This document shows, in pieces, positions 1 through 7,652 of a stretch of DNA of 64,000 bases. The DNA comes from Cellvibrio sp. UBA7671 (GTDB lineage: Bacteria > Pseudomonadota > Gammaproteobacteria > Pseudomonadales > Cellvibrionaceae). The position numbers and the translations under genes were made by a program. The notes under the pieces are model-generated. The model searched no databases and was not told the DNA's origin. It was given only the letters and a program-made list of their open reading frames with translations. Location: assembly GCA_002483145.1 (NCBI GenBank), contig DLHJ01000014.1:558001-622000 (forward strand), written 5' to 3'. Each line of letters opens with the position of its first letter. The first letter of the stretch is position 1.

Positions 1-603
1 CACGCAATTGCGGCCAGCATGTTTGGCCTGATACAACCAGGCGTCTACACGCTCGATAAAGCCTTCAGGGCTATCACTGTGACTACCCCGGTATTCATCT
101 ACACCCAAACTCGACGTTATAGTGATTAACTCTTGCTCGTGCACCAAGGGAGTGATTGCAATGATTTCACGCAACCGCTGAGCAACACTCATTGCCTGCC
201 GTAGGTCAGTATTTGGTAACAAAATCACAAATTCTTCACCACCAAAACGACAGGCAAAATCCAATTTCCGAACAGTCAATCCAATTAATTGGGCGATATG
301 GGACAGAGCTCTATTCCCCAACTCATGGCCCCAGCAGTCATTAAAACCTTTGAAATGATCTATATCCAAAATGATGAGTGATAGCGGTTGAAACGAACGG
401 CTTGCACGCTCCATTTCTAACGGCAAGGCATCGGAGAAAAAACGAAAATTATAAAGCCCTGTTAGCGCATCGGTACGTACTTGCTCTTTCAGTAAACACA
501 CCTCTTCTCGCAAGGTTTGCAGCTCCTGCAAAAATTGGCAGGGAGCATCGCCAAGCGGACAGGAGAGTGCAACAAAATCGGAAGGAGATGCAGGAGAATC
601 CAT
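1..603 (-). CDS. Diguanylate cyclase (GGDEF domain), 3' end outside window
   Basis: The frame is open from an ATG at 603 to the window edge, giving 201 codons with the C-terminus missing. It encodes a short N-terminal segment with a Leu/Gln/Glu-rich heptad-like stretch (about residues 15-40, possibly a coiled coil) and then a GGDEF domain. The signature is GGEEF, an active variant, and is preceded five residues upstream by RKLD, which fits the RxxD inhibitory I-site. Such enzymes make cyclic-di-GMP from two GTP. No membrane segment or sensor domain is visible in the N-terminal 40 residues, so it is probably a cytoplasmic enzyme, perhaps regulated by dimerisation through the coiled coil. The gene is on the same strand as aguB but separated from it by a terminator, so it is probably its own transcription unit. 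Confidence 0.9.
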   Translation of the reverse strand, partial: MDSPASPSDFVALSCPLGDAPCQFLQELQTLREEVCLLKEQVRTDALTGLYNFRFFSDALPLEMERASRSFQPLSLIILDIDHFKGFNDCWGHELGNRALSHIAQLIGLTVRKLDFACRFGGEEFVILLPNTDLRQAMSVAQRLREIIAITPLVHEQELITITSSLGVDEYRGSHSDSPEGFIERVDAWLYQAKHAGRNCV

Positions 604-701
604 AAACAGTGCTTTTGTTCAAAAGTATTAATAGATATGCCGGATCAAGTCTAGCCGAAGTAATCCACCATAACCAGAAACTATTTTTTATGTAATCCCC
701 C

Positions 702-727
702 AAAAAAAGCCGTGAAAAATCACGGCC
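702..727 (-). terminator. Rho-independent terminator downstream of aguB
   Basis: On the minus strand a GCCGTGA / TCACGGC stem with a short A/T loop is followed directly by a run of seven T. It lies just past the aguB stop codon and before the diguanylate cyclase gene. Confidence 0.8.
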
Positions 728-738
728 TTTCATCAATA

Positions 739-1635
739 TCAATCACGATAGATCTTTACCAAATCACTATAGTGATCAATTCGCCTATCGCGCAAATAAG
801 GCCACATGCGTCGCACCTGTTCGCTGCGTAGCAGATCAATTGCAACTACCGCGGTCTCTCCCTGATCAACACTTGCACACAACAAAAATTCACCCTGGGG
901 ACCGGCAACAAAACTGCTACCCCAAAAATTCAAGCCAGCGCCACCTGCTGGATCAGGTTCATGACCTACGCGATTGACGCTAATGACTGGCAGACCATTG
1001 GCAATTGCATGGGCGCGTTGTACCGTAATCCATGCGTCACGCTGACGCACTTTTTCATCCGCAGCTTCGTTAGGACTCCACCCAATTGCCGTTGGATAAA
1101 TTAATAACTCTGCTCCAGCCATTGCCATTAAACGTGCAGCCTCAGGAAACCACTGATCCCAACACACCAGGATTCCCAATTTACCAACTGATGTCTGGAT
1201 TGGCTGAAATCCCAAATCACCCGGCGTAAAATAAAATTTCTCGTAATACCCAGGGTCATCGGGAATATGCATTTTGCGATACTTTCCCGCGATACTGCCG
1301 TCGCGCTCGATAACCACAGCCGTATTATGATGCAGGCCCACAGCGCGCTTTTCAAATACTGACGCAACAATAACGATATCCAATTCTTGCGCGAGCGTAC
1401 CCAAAGCTTGAGTACTCGGCCCCGGAATTGTTTCCGCCAAATCAAAATGCGCAGCAATTTCCTGCTGGCAAAAATACAATCCGCGATGCAGCTCTTGCAA
1501 CACCACCAACTTTGCGCCCTGCCCGGCAGCAATACTAATCTGAGCAATAGTTTTTGCAAAATTAGCAGCGGTATCTGCAGTACAGGATTGTTGCACAAAA
1601 CCCACTTGTAAGGTTTTCACGACAGAATTTTGCAT
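739..1635 (-). CDS. aguB: N-carbamoylputrescine amidase
   Basis: A nitrilase-superfamily carbon-nitrogen hydrolase of 298 aa. The Glu-Lys-Cys catalytic triad is visible: Glu48 in LQELHRGLYF, Lys in KYRKMHIP, and Cys in LVCWDQWFPE. The CWDQWFPEAAR and HIPDDPGYYEKFYF stretches are typical of the AguB branch, which hydrolyses N-carbamoylputrescine to putrescine, CO2 and ammonia. I chose the ATG at 1635 because its A is the last base of the aguA stop codon (TGATG) and GGGAG lies about 9 nt upstream; a TTG one codon earlier is also open. Coupling to aguA completes the two-step agmatine-to-putrescine route. The agmatine source, speA, is about 28 kb away in this window. Confidence 0.95.
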   Translation of the reverse strand: MQNSVVKTLQVGFVQQSCTADTAANFAKTIAQISIAAGQGAKLVVLQELHRGLYFCQQEIAAHFDLAETIPGPSTQALGTLAQELDIVIVASVFEKRAVGLHHNTAVVIERDGSIAGKYRKMHIPDDPGYYEKFYFTPGDLGFQPIQTSVGKLGILVCWDQWFPEAARLMAMAGAELLIYPTAIGWSPNEAADEKVRQRDAWITVQRAHAIANGLPVISVNRVGHEPDPAGGAGLNFWGSSFVAGPQGEFLLCASVDQGETAVVAIDLLRSEQVRRMWPYLRDRRIDHYSDLVKIYRD

Positions 1636-2678
1636 CAAATTTGCTCCCGCACACCTTCAGGAATTTGCATGGTAATGCAGTGTAAACTTCCGCCCTGCTC
1701 TATCAAGGATAAACAGGGAATGCCAAAAATTTCATAACCAGGAAACGCTTGTGATACCACTTCCAATGCATCTTCATCCATCGGCAAACCATAAATAGGA
1801 ACCAGCACCGCCTCATTGATAATTAAAAAATTTGCATAGGTTGATGGGAGGCGCTCATCACTCTCATCACCTAACACTTCTCCCGCCCAAGGCAATGGAA
1901 GTAATCGATAAGGCTCACCCTGTGCATTCGTAAAGGATTGCAACTGAGCTTCCATTTTTTTGAGTTCGCCGTAATGCTCATCTTGCTCATCATCGCACGC
2001 GGTATAGACAATTGTATTATTGGGGCATAAACGCGCAAGCGTATCAATATGGCCATCGGTATCGTCCCCTGCGAGATAACCATGATCCAACCAATTAATT
2101 TTTTGCACACCAAACGCAGACATTAAACGTGCTTCAATATCCGCCTTTGATAAATTGGGATTGCGATTTTTATTGAGCAGGCAGGATGAAGTGGTCAGCA
2201 AAGTACCCTGCCCATCTGTCTCAACAGACCCACCCTCAAGTACCCAATCCTGAGGTTCGATCGTCGCGTACGGAAACGCATTTTGCGCGAATAGTTGGCG
2301 GGAAATTTGATCATCCAGATCATGGGGGAACTTATTTCCCCAACCATTAAATTGGAAATCCAATAGTTTATATCCATCAGGCGTTTCAACCGTTAATGGA
2401 CCGTGGTCGCGCGCCCAGCTGTCATTACTCGCGCAGGGATAAAGATGAATATATTCCAGGGGTGCCCCCATAGCTTCAAGACGGGCGCGGACTTCATCTA
2501 CCTGGGTTTCAGGCACAGCGATAATAACGTCGGCATAATCACAAATTACCGTCGCCAATGCTTCATAGAGCTCAACAACGTCATCCAGAATCCAATCCCA
2601 AGGAGAGTTTTTATGCGGCCAGGTCAACATGACGGCATCTTGTGGTTCCCATTCAGCGGGCAATCGTTGGCTTGACAT
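1635..2678 (-). CDS. aguA: Agmatine deiminase
   Basis: A 347-aa member of the peptidyl-arginine-deiminase-like guanidino hydrolase family. It converts agmatine to N-carbamoylputrescine and ammonia. The N-terminus (PAEWEPQDAVMLTWPHKNSPW), the WARDHGPLTV segment, the LEGGSVETDGQGTLLTT block, the DDTDGHIDTLARL catalytic His/Asp region and the C-terminal GGSLHCITMQIP with the nucleophilic Cys are all present. Length is normal for the family. It is the first gene of an aguA-aguB operon; its stop codon overlaps the aguB start, implying translational coupling. Confidence 0.96.
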   Translation of the reverse strand: MSSQRLPAEWEPQDAVMLTWPHKNSPWDWILDDVVELYEALATVICDYADVIIAVPETQVDEVRARLEAMGAPLEYIHLYPCASNDSWARDHGPLTVETPDGYKLLDFQFNGWGNKFPHDLDDQISRQLFAQNAFPYATIEPQDWVLEGGSVETDGQGTLLTTSSCLLNKNRNPNLSKADIEARLMSAFGVQKINWLDHGYLAGDDTDGHIDTLARLCPNNTIVYTACDDEQDEHYGELKKMEAQLQSFTNAQGEPYRLLPLPWAGEVLGDESDERLPSTYANFLIINEAVLVPIYGLPMDEDALEVVSQAFPGYEIFGIPCLSLIEQGGSLHCITMQIPEGVREQI

Positions 2679-2700
2679 AAAATTTCCTCATTAAAACGCA

Positions 2701-2726
2701 AATGGCCAGTCACTGGGCTGGCCATT
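2701..2726 (-). terminator. Hairpin between the small anchored protein gene and aguA
   Basis: A perfect inverted repeat AATGGCCAG / CTGGCCATT with an 8-nt loop lies downstream of the gene ending at 2753. The T-tract is interrupted (TTTGCGTTTT on the minus strand), so it may be a weak terminator or a processing hairpin. Confidence 0.4.
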
Positions 2727-2752
2727 ATAAACAAAGCGGCTGCCGCAATGAA

Positions 2753-3376
2753 TTAGCGTGGTGAAATAGTCTCCTGTGCGGGCAGGGAAATAACTGTCTC
2801 TACTTCTTGCCCTGCTCCCTTTGTCGAGGCTTTTTGCGCTTTCACACCAGGTTCACCCACCTGCAAAATAGCAGCGATAACACGCGAGGACTTCTGCCCA
2901 TCAGCTGTAATCGTTATATGCAGCTGAATATAAAAGCGCCCTTCGGCATTGGCGTTGATTGTCAGTGGCACCCCATATTCACCACCCTCGTGTAACTCAA
3001 ATTCAAAATGATGCGCGGAGGAAACAATCGCAAGTCCATCGCTGGTCGATACATCTACCGTCATTTTACCTTCATGGTTGGGCGACAATAATTGCAACTG
3101 GTATTCATACACGCCGGGAACAGTAGCATAGAGTGGCTCGCTATTTTTTAAACTGACTGCGGCACCGGGTTTTGTACGCTTGTGTTGTTGATGCTCACTG
3201 TATTTTAAATGTAGATTTTTTTCGTTAACAGACGAGCTTATAGCTGCATTTTTAGCATTCGGCTGTGATTGCTCGGGAGCGTCCGTTGTTTTTTCTCGCG
3301 TACTTAAAATCACAATGCAGGCAAAAATAATGATTGCAGCGATAAATTCCAGGTAACTAACTGACATCTTATTCAC
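2753..3376 (-). CDS. Membrane-anchored periplasmic protein, unknown function
   Basis: A 207-aa protein with an N-terminal hydrophobic segment (about residues 8-25, LEFIAAIIIFACIVIL), which probably anchors it in the inner membrane with the rest in the periplasm. Residues about 85-175 look like a beta-rich, immunoglobulin-like domain (alternating hydrophobics, GVYEYQLQLLSP, YGVPLTINANAEGRFYIQLHITI). The GTG start at 3376 has GGAGG eight bases upstream; the in-frame ATG at 3367 is too far from it. It starts 16 nt after the metalloprotease lipoprotein gene, so the two are probably co-transcribed and may act together at the cell envelope. I do not recognise a named family. Confidence 0.75.
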   Translation of the reverse strand: MNKMSVSYLEFIAAIIIFACIVILSTREKTTDAPEQSQPNAKNAAISSSVNEKNLHLKYSEHQQHKRTKPGAAVSLKNSEPLYATVPGVYEYQLQLLSPNHEGKMTVDVSTSDGLAIVSSAHHFEFELHEGGEYGVPLTINANAEGRFYIQLHITITADGQKSSRVIAAILQVGEPGVKAQKASTKGAGQEVETVISLPAQETISPR

Positions 3377-3392
3377 AATTCAAGCCTCCACT

Positions 3393-5174
3393 TTAGTTGA
3401 GGCGCAGCGCGCGCACGTCAAAACAGGCAGTAATTTCATCTGTATTCTCTACGTCCATCGCCCTGTCATCGACAATTTCAAGGACATAGGTTCCTACCGA
3501 CAAAAATCGAGATAAACTCTCCTGATCAATCTGTGTCCCTTCAGCGAAATCCAGCAGATTACCGCGGCGATAGAGATACACATCCGGGTCAGAATCGCCG
3601 GAATCATCAATTCCCTCTTGAACACTGATTTGATAAGTACCGGAAGATGCCACTTCCAACAACAGGAATTGCGCAACCGCCAGTTTGTTATAGGCACCAA
3701 AACGATTGGTACTGCATACATTTACAGGACTATTGTTTAACGGTAGAGGTTTATAAATTGGCAAGCTACCGGTGTAGCCACCGCTGTTACTTTCATCTAC
3801 ACCGAATGCATCGGTAGTTTCGATATTTTGTTCCAGCAAGAGCGTATTAAAATTGGTAATCTGCGTTGGGACAAGGTTGCGCAATGTATCAGCAAACACA
3901 TAAATCGACGTCATTGCGGTGTTGTTAGCGTAGCCCGTCGAATTCAATGTTTTAAAGATGTCGGTAAAATCCCGTGCCGCTTTTCCATTATTGCTAGTGT
4001 AAAAATTGTAAAGTACTGACTGCACTGATGCCTCTGAATACCAACCACGCACCGTATGATTTTTACGGCTGACATTATTCGTAAAGCCATCCGCTTGTTG
4101 CAGACCACTAGCATCGCGATAATTGGGGTCATCCAGCATCATCGCTGAAAATGCGTTGGCAAAACCTTCCGACATAGCGACACGCATATCTAATTTATCG
4201 CCATATACATGGTCACCACCAACACTATCCGAGCGAGAAAAATCACTCTCAAGATAATGCCCCCACTCATGCAAAATAACATGGCGATCGTATTCATCTG
4301 TATCGTTGTTTTCATCACCTAAAATATAAATCGCAGATCCGCTATAAAAACTGGTGCCGATTTCACCCAACTCCAAATCACCATCAGCGGCTTTATTCTT
4401 AGGGCTCCAACGCAGCTCCAGCGAGGGAAAATCAATGTCATTCCCCGCCGCCATAACCTTTTCAACACCAAGCAAAACTGAATCCAATATTGCAAAGGGT
4501 GCAGCAACACGTGTTTGTGTATAACCAGTACCAGTCCATCCAGAGGCCGCATGCAAATTGCGCACTGCAGTTGCATTACTCGCTGCCACCAAACTTCCAT
4601 CCATTACGTAAAGACTATTACCATCAGAGTTGTCAGTCACTTTGAAATTCCAGGCTGGCGATTGGGTGTGCAAGAGCTGCGCCTTTACACGCACCTTCAC
4701 GAGCTTATTGTTTTCAACGGTAAAACTGTAATTACCAAGATTATCGCTATTGGTAGTAGCCAGAATCAGGTTATTGCTATCGAGCAATTCAACCACCAAT
4801 CCACGCCCGGCACTTACTTTTGTAGCCGAATAGTTCAAACCAAATTGATTATCGTTGTGCGGGACAAAATCATAGGTCACTTTGCCACTTAGAGTGATCA
4901 AATCAGGCAGAGAAGAACTCGCAGCTGATGAGCTCGCTATTGATGAACCGGGGGTAGATGCGATTGACGAGGATATTGGCGATGAACTTGCATCGGAAAG
5001 CCCCATTGAACTGCCTGCTGAAGATGCAGGTTTACTGCTCGCCTGCATAAACCCGGATGATCCGCCGCCACCGCCACCACAAGCGAGGAGCAATGTGCAG
5101 ACGCACACCAGTAGTGTTCGTCCACTCCAGGACAATATTGGTAGAGCCATAGTTGTTTTAATGTCGCGCCCCAT
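3393..5174 (-). CDS. Secreted lipoprotein with HExxH zinc-metalloprotease domain
   Basis: A 593-aa protein. The N-terminus carries a type II signal with lipobox LLAC (about residues 28-32), followed by a poly-Gly stretch and a Ser-rich linker (about 35-95), the low-complexity linker style common in Cellvibrio secreted enzymes. A beta-sandwich-like region follows (about 95-170, TLSGKVTYDF...NYSFTVENN). The catalytic motif HEWGHYLESD (about residue 305) fits a gluzincin/metzincin-type zinc site, with a possible third ligand in the DMRVAMSEGFANAFSAMM segment (Glu). The C-terminal 100 residues (TYQISVQEG...DVYLYRRGN...GTYVLEIVDD) resemble a bacterial pre-peptidase C-terminal domain. It probably acts on proteins at the outer membrane or outside the cell. 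The substrate is unknown. Confidence 0.8.
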   Translation of the reverse strand: MGRDIKTTMALPILSWSGRTLLVCVCTLLLACGGGGGGSSGFMQASSKPASSAGSSMGLSDASSSPISSSIASTPGSSIASSSAASSSLPDLITLSGKVTYDFVPHNDNQFGLNYSATKVSAGRGLVVELLDSNNLILATTNSDNLGNYSFTVENNKLVKVRVKAQLLHTQSPAWNFKVTDNSDGNSLYVMDGSLVAASNATAVRNLHAASGWTGTGYTQTRVAAPFAILDSVLLGVEKVMAAGNDIDFPSLELRWSPKNKAADGDLELGEIGTSFYSGSAIYILGDENNDTDEYDRHVILHEWGHYLESDFSRSDSVGGDHVYGDKLDMRVAMSEGFANAFSAMMLDDPNYRDASGLQQADGFTNNVSRKNHTVRGWYSEASVQSVLYNFYTSNNGKAARDFTDIFKTLNSTGYANNTAMTSIYVFADTLRNLVPTQITNFNTLLLEQNIETTDAFGVDESNSGGYTGSLPIYKPLPLNNSPVNVCSTNRFGAYNKLAVAQFLLLEVASSGTYQISVQEGIDDSGDSDPDVYLYRRGNLLDFAEGTQIDQESLSRFLSVGTYVLEIVDDRAMDVENTDEITACFDVRALRLN

Positions 5175-5303
5175 TTGGCCTACACCTTTATTGATACAAA
5201 CTGATTACGTCAAGCATAGCCAAGATCACCGGAGAGCACAAAAATGAGGCTATCGACTGACAGGGCTTGTGCCTATAATGGCGATCTATTTACTGGAGGC
5301 GTT

Positions 5304-5813
5304 ATGCTCAAAATTCTATTATTTGCGGTCATAGTGACGTGCATTATTATTGGCAGTGCCCGCTATAAAAAAATGGATCCAGTGCAAAAACGTAAAGCGT
5401 TATGGCGTATGGGCACTGGCGTATTCCTCGGTATTCTGATTTTGTTGGTTGTCACTGGAAAAATGCATTGGATTGGCGCTGCTTTGGGCGCTTTACTGCC
5501 TTTTCTCCGCAACGCCTACGGCTTGGTTAGCCAACTATTGCCACTCTGGTTGCAGCGCAAAAATGCACAACACAATCAGGCTGACGAACCTCCGCCACCC
5601 CAGCACCCTGTGGTGCCCATGCCAATCCAGGAGGCACTGGAAGTCTTGGGCCTGTCGGGAGCAATCGACAAAGGCGAAATTACCGAAGCGATGATTCAGG
5701 ATGCACATCGCCGGCTGATCCAAAAACTCCATCCTGATCGTGGCGGCAATGATTACCTCGCCGCAAAAATAAATCAGGCGCGCGATCTGTTGCTTGAAAA
5801 AATCAAACACTAA
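5304..5813 (+). CDS. Membrane-anchored J-domain (DnaJ-like) protein
   Basis: A 169-aa protein. I chose the ATG at 5304 because TGGAGG lies 5-10 nt upstream; longer upstream extensions lack a ribosome site. Two N-terminal hydrophobic segments (about residues 2-17 and 36-65) surround a basic stretch, then a Pro-rich linker (about 95-110) leads to a C-terminal J-like domain. It carries the HPDRGG motif (about residue 147) with flanking helices, an arrangement reminiscent of TIM14/Pam18 and DjlA-like proteins, where the HPD loop stimulates a Hsp70 ATPase. It probably recruits DnaK to the inner membrane. The stop codon is 3 nt from the end of the convergent cmoM gene. Confidence 0.85.
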   Translation: MLKILLFAVIVTCIIIGSARYKKMDPVQKRKALWRMGTGVFLGILILLVVTGKMHWIGAALGALLPFLRNAYGLVSQLLPLWLQRKNAQHNQADEPPPPQHPVVPMPIQEALEVLGLSGAIDKGEITEAMIQDAHRRLIQKLHPDRGGNDYLAAKINQARDLLLEKIKH

Positions 5814-5815
5814 TA

Positions 5816-6619
5816 TCAGTTGCGCAACAAAAGGTGAACATAGCGCCCCAGCGAGCGATAGGGTTCTTGTTGCGAAAACTCCAATTCCAGCTGCAGCAAC
5901 GTTTGAGGTTCACGCGCGCGATGCTCTTCATTAAAAATATAATCGTGAAACACACGAATTCCGCTGTGACTAAGCAACTGCAATTGCAAATCACCAATCC
6001 ACCCTAATACCTGCTGTGGGTCCAGCGGATTTATCGGCGTCAAACTTCCTGCTGAACCACTGTAATCCTTGTTGATGATTTTCTTAAAATTGGTGCGCAG
6101 TAAATTTTTGTAAATCAAGGAATGAATATTATAAAAGGTGAGCGATAAATATCCCTGCGGCTTGAGATATCTGAGCAAACAAGGCAGTAAGGAATGCGGT
6201 TCCTGCATCCATTCCATCACTGCATGGCAAATCACAAAATCAAATTGATGCTGGTCGTCAGGCAAATGTTGCGGCAAATCCTGTAGCGCGCAATGAACCA
6301 ATTGCACTCGCTCCGCCAATCCTAATTGATCAACTTTCTCTTGCGCGAGCTTGAGCATTTCCGCCGATATATCGCAAATCACAACCTTGTGCCCGGCTTG
6401 CGCCAATTGCAGTGAAAACTGCCCTTGCCCCCCACCAGCATCCAGAATTGTCCAACACCCAGTAGATGCAGTAAAAGGTACAACCGGGATATGCGCCGCA
6501 CAATCGCGCTCTAGTACTGCAAGGCGAATATCGCCTTTTAATCCACCGTAGATATTTTTTTTAAACCGTTTGGCCAGATCGTCAAAATTGCGATCCTGAC
6601 CGGTTGATTCTTTTGCCAT
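5816..6619 (-). CDS. cmoM: tRNA 5-carboxymethoxyuridine methyltransferase CmoM
   Basis: A 267-aa class I SAM-dependent methyltransferase. The N-terminal DRNFDDLAKRFKKNIYGGLKG block and the C-terminal GIRVFHDYIF and QEPYRSLGRYVHLL segments match E. coli CmoM (formerly SmtA), which methylates cmo5U34 to mcmo5U in certain tRNAs. The SAM-binding motif I is LDAGGGQGQFSLQLA (about residues 60-74), followed by CDISAEMLKLA. It is convergent with the J-domain gene and divergent from the GIY-YIG gene, with only 38 nt between the two starts. Confidence 0.92.
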   Translation of the reverse strand: MAKESTGQDRNFDDLAKRFKKNIYGGLKGDIRLAVLERDCAAHIPVVPFTASTGCWTILDAGGGQGQFSLQLAQAGHKVVICDISAEMLKLAQEKVDQLGLAERVQLVHCALQDLPQHLPDDQHQFDFVICHAVMEWMQEPHSLLPCLLRYLKPQGYLSLTFYNIHSLIYKNLLRTNFKKIINKDYSGSAGSLTPINPLDPQQVLGWIGDLQLQLLSHSGIRVFHDYIFNEEHRAREPQTLLQLELEFSQQEPYRSLGRYVHLLLRN

Positions 6620-6657
6620 ATAATTCTCATCACCTACTCAAAAACTGCCCTACTGAT

Positions 6658-6972
6658 ATGACTTCATCGAACCACTGGTTTGTCTACATGATCCGCACAA
6701 GCGATGCGCAAGTGTACACTGGAATTACCACCGATATGGCACGCCGCTGGCGTGAACATGAATCGGGGAAAGCGGGCGCACGCTACTTTCGCGGGCGCAA
6801 ACCTGTGCAACTTTGTTATCTGGAAGCCGACCACAATCGCTCCACCGCGAGCCAACGTGAATATGCGATTAAATCCCTGAGCGCCAGTGTAAAAAAACAA
6901 CTTATTGCCGAACAACTAACACAAACACACACGCTTATTGGTCTCCATCAACTGGAGCAATTGCCACATTGA
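6658..6972 (+). CDS. GIY-YIG nuclease superfamily protein (YhbQ-like)
   Basis: A 104-aa single-domain GIY-YIG protein: WFVYMIRTSD, YTGITTDMARRWREHESGKAGARYFRG, and LCYLEADHNRSTASQREYAIKSLS with the catalytic-type Tyr, Arg and Glu. This matches the small UPF0213/YhbQ group. The role in the cell is not well defined; nuclease activity on DNA is suggested for the family. I placed the start at ATG 6658; a longer TTG-initiated form (6604) would run into cmoM. The last base pairs overlap the TTG start of the next gene (TTGA), indicating coupling. Confidence 0.85.
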   Translation: MTSSNHWFVYMIRTSDAQVYTGITTDMARRWREHESGKAGARYFRGRKPVQLCYLEADHNRSTASQREYAIKSLSASVKKQLIAEQLTQTHTLIGLHQLEQLPH

Positions 6973-7652
6973 ATACTACTCCAGCGACCAAGCGCCCGAT
7001 CTGTAGCAACTGTAACAGGCCCGTTCGCAACTGCATTTGTGCTCTGATTAGCACTATCACCAATGAGGTTGAAATCCTTATTTTGCAACATCCCGATGAA
7101 GCACCTAACGCAAAAAATACGGCGGGATTATTACATCTCAGCCTAAAAAGCAGCCAACTTAAAATCGGCGAACACTTCGTCACACAGGATCTGGACAGTT
7201 GGTTATTTGCCGACCAAAAGCAACCGCTACTCCTCTATCCGGAGATACCCGAATATCAGGCCCTGGGACTAGGAGCCCCCCGGACACTCCCATCCCTCAA
7301 TCTGATGGCACCAAACCAATTGCGGTTGGTGGTAATTGATGCGACTTGGCGCAAAAGCCGCAAAATGCTCTACCTGAATCGCACGCTGCAGATACTGCCC
7401 CGGATGATGCTGACAGAAACACCGCCATCCATTTACAAAATCCGCAAAGCGCATAGCGAAAATCAGCTTTCCACACTGGAGGCAAGTTGTTACGCTCTAC
7501 AGCAACTGGAACAACAACAAGTGGATTATGCTCCCCTATTGTCCGCGATGCGTCTGTTCGTTGCACAACAAAGCGCGTTTGTTCCCATGCTTCATGATCA
7601 AAATGACTTATCTAATCCCTTTGCTCCCGACGAGAGAAATCCAAACCTATGA
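6969..7652 (+). CDS. tapT: DTW-domain tRNA-uridine aminocarboxypropyltransferase
   Basis: A 227-aa protein. A Cys-rich zinc-ribbon-like N-terminus (CSNCNRPVRNCIC, residues about 12-24) leads into the DTW domain, whose signature appears as VIDATWRKSRKMLYLN; TPPSIYKIRKAHSENQLSTLEA is also characteristic. Family members (E. coli YfiP/TapT) transfer an aminocarboxypropyl group from SAM to U47 of tRNA to form acp3U. No ATG exists before the Cys cluster, so the TTG at 6969, overlapping the previous stop codon, is the likely start. The gene ends in an ATGA overlap with the protease gene, so three genes form one operon. Confidence 0.85.
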   Translation: MNTTPATKRPICSNCNRPVRNCICALISTITNEVEILILQHPDEAPNAKNTAGLLHLSLKSSQLKIGEHFVTQDLDSWLFADQKQPLLLYPEIPEYQALGLGAPRTLPSLNLMAPNQLRLVVIDATWRKSRKMLYLNRTLQILPRMMLTETPPSIYKIRKAHSENQLSTLEASCYALQQLEQQQVDYAPLLSAMRLFVAQQSAFVPMLHDQNDLSNPFAPDERNPNL

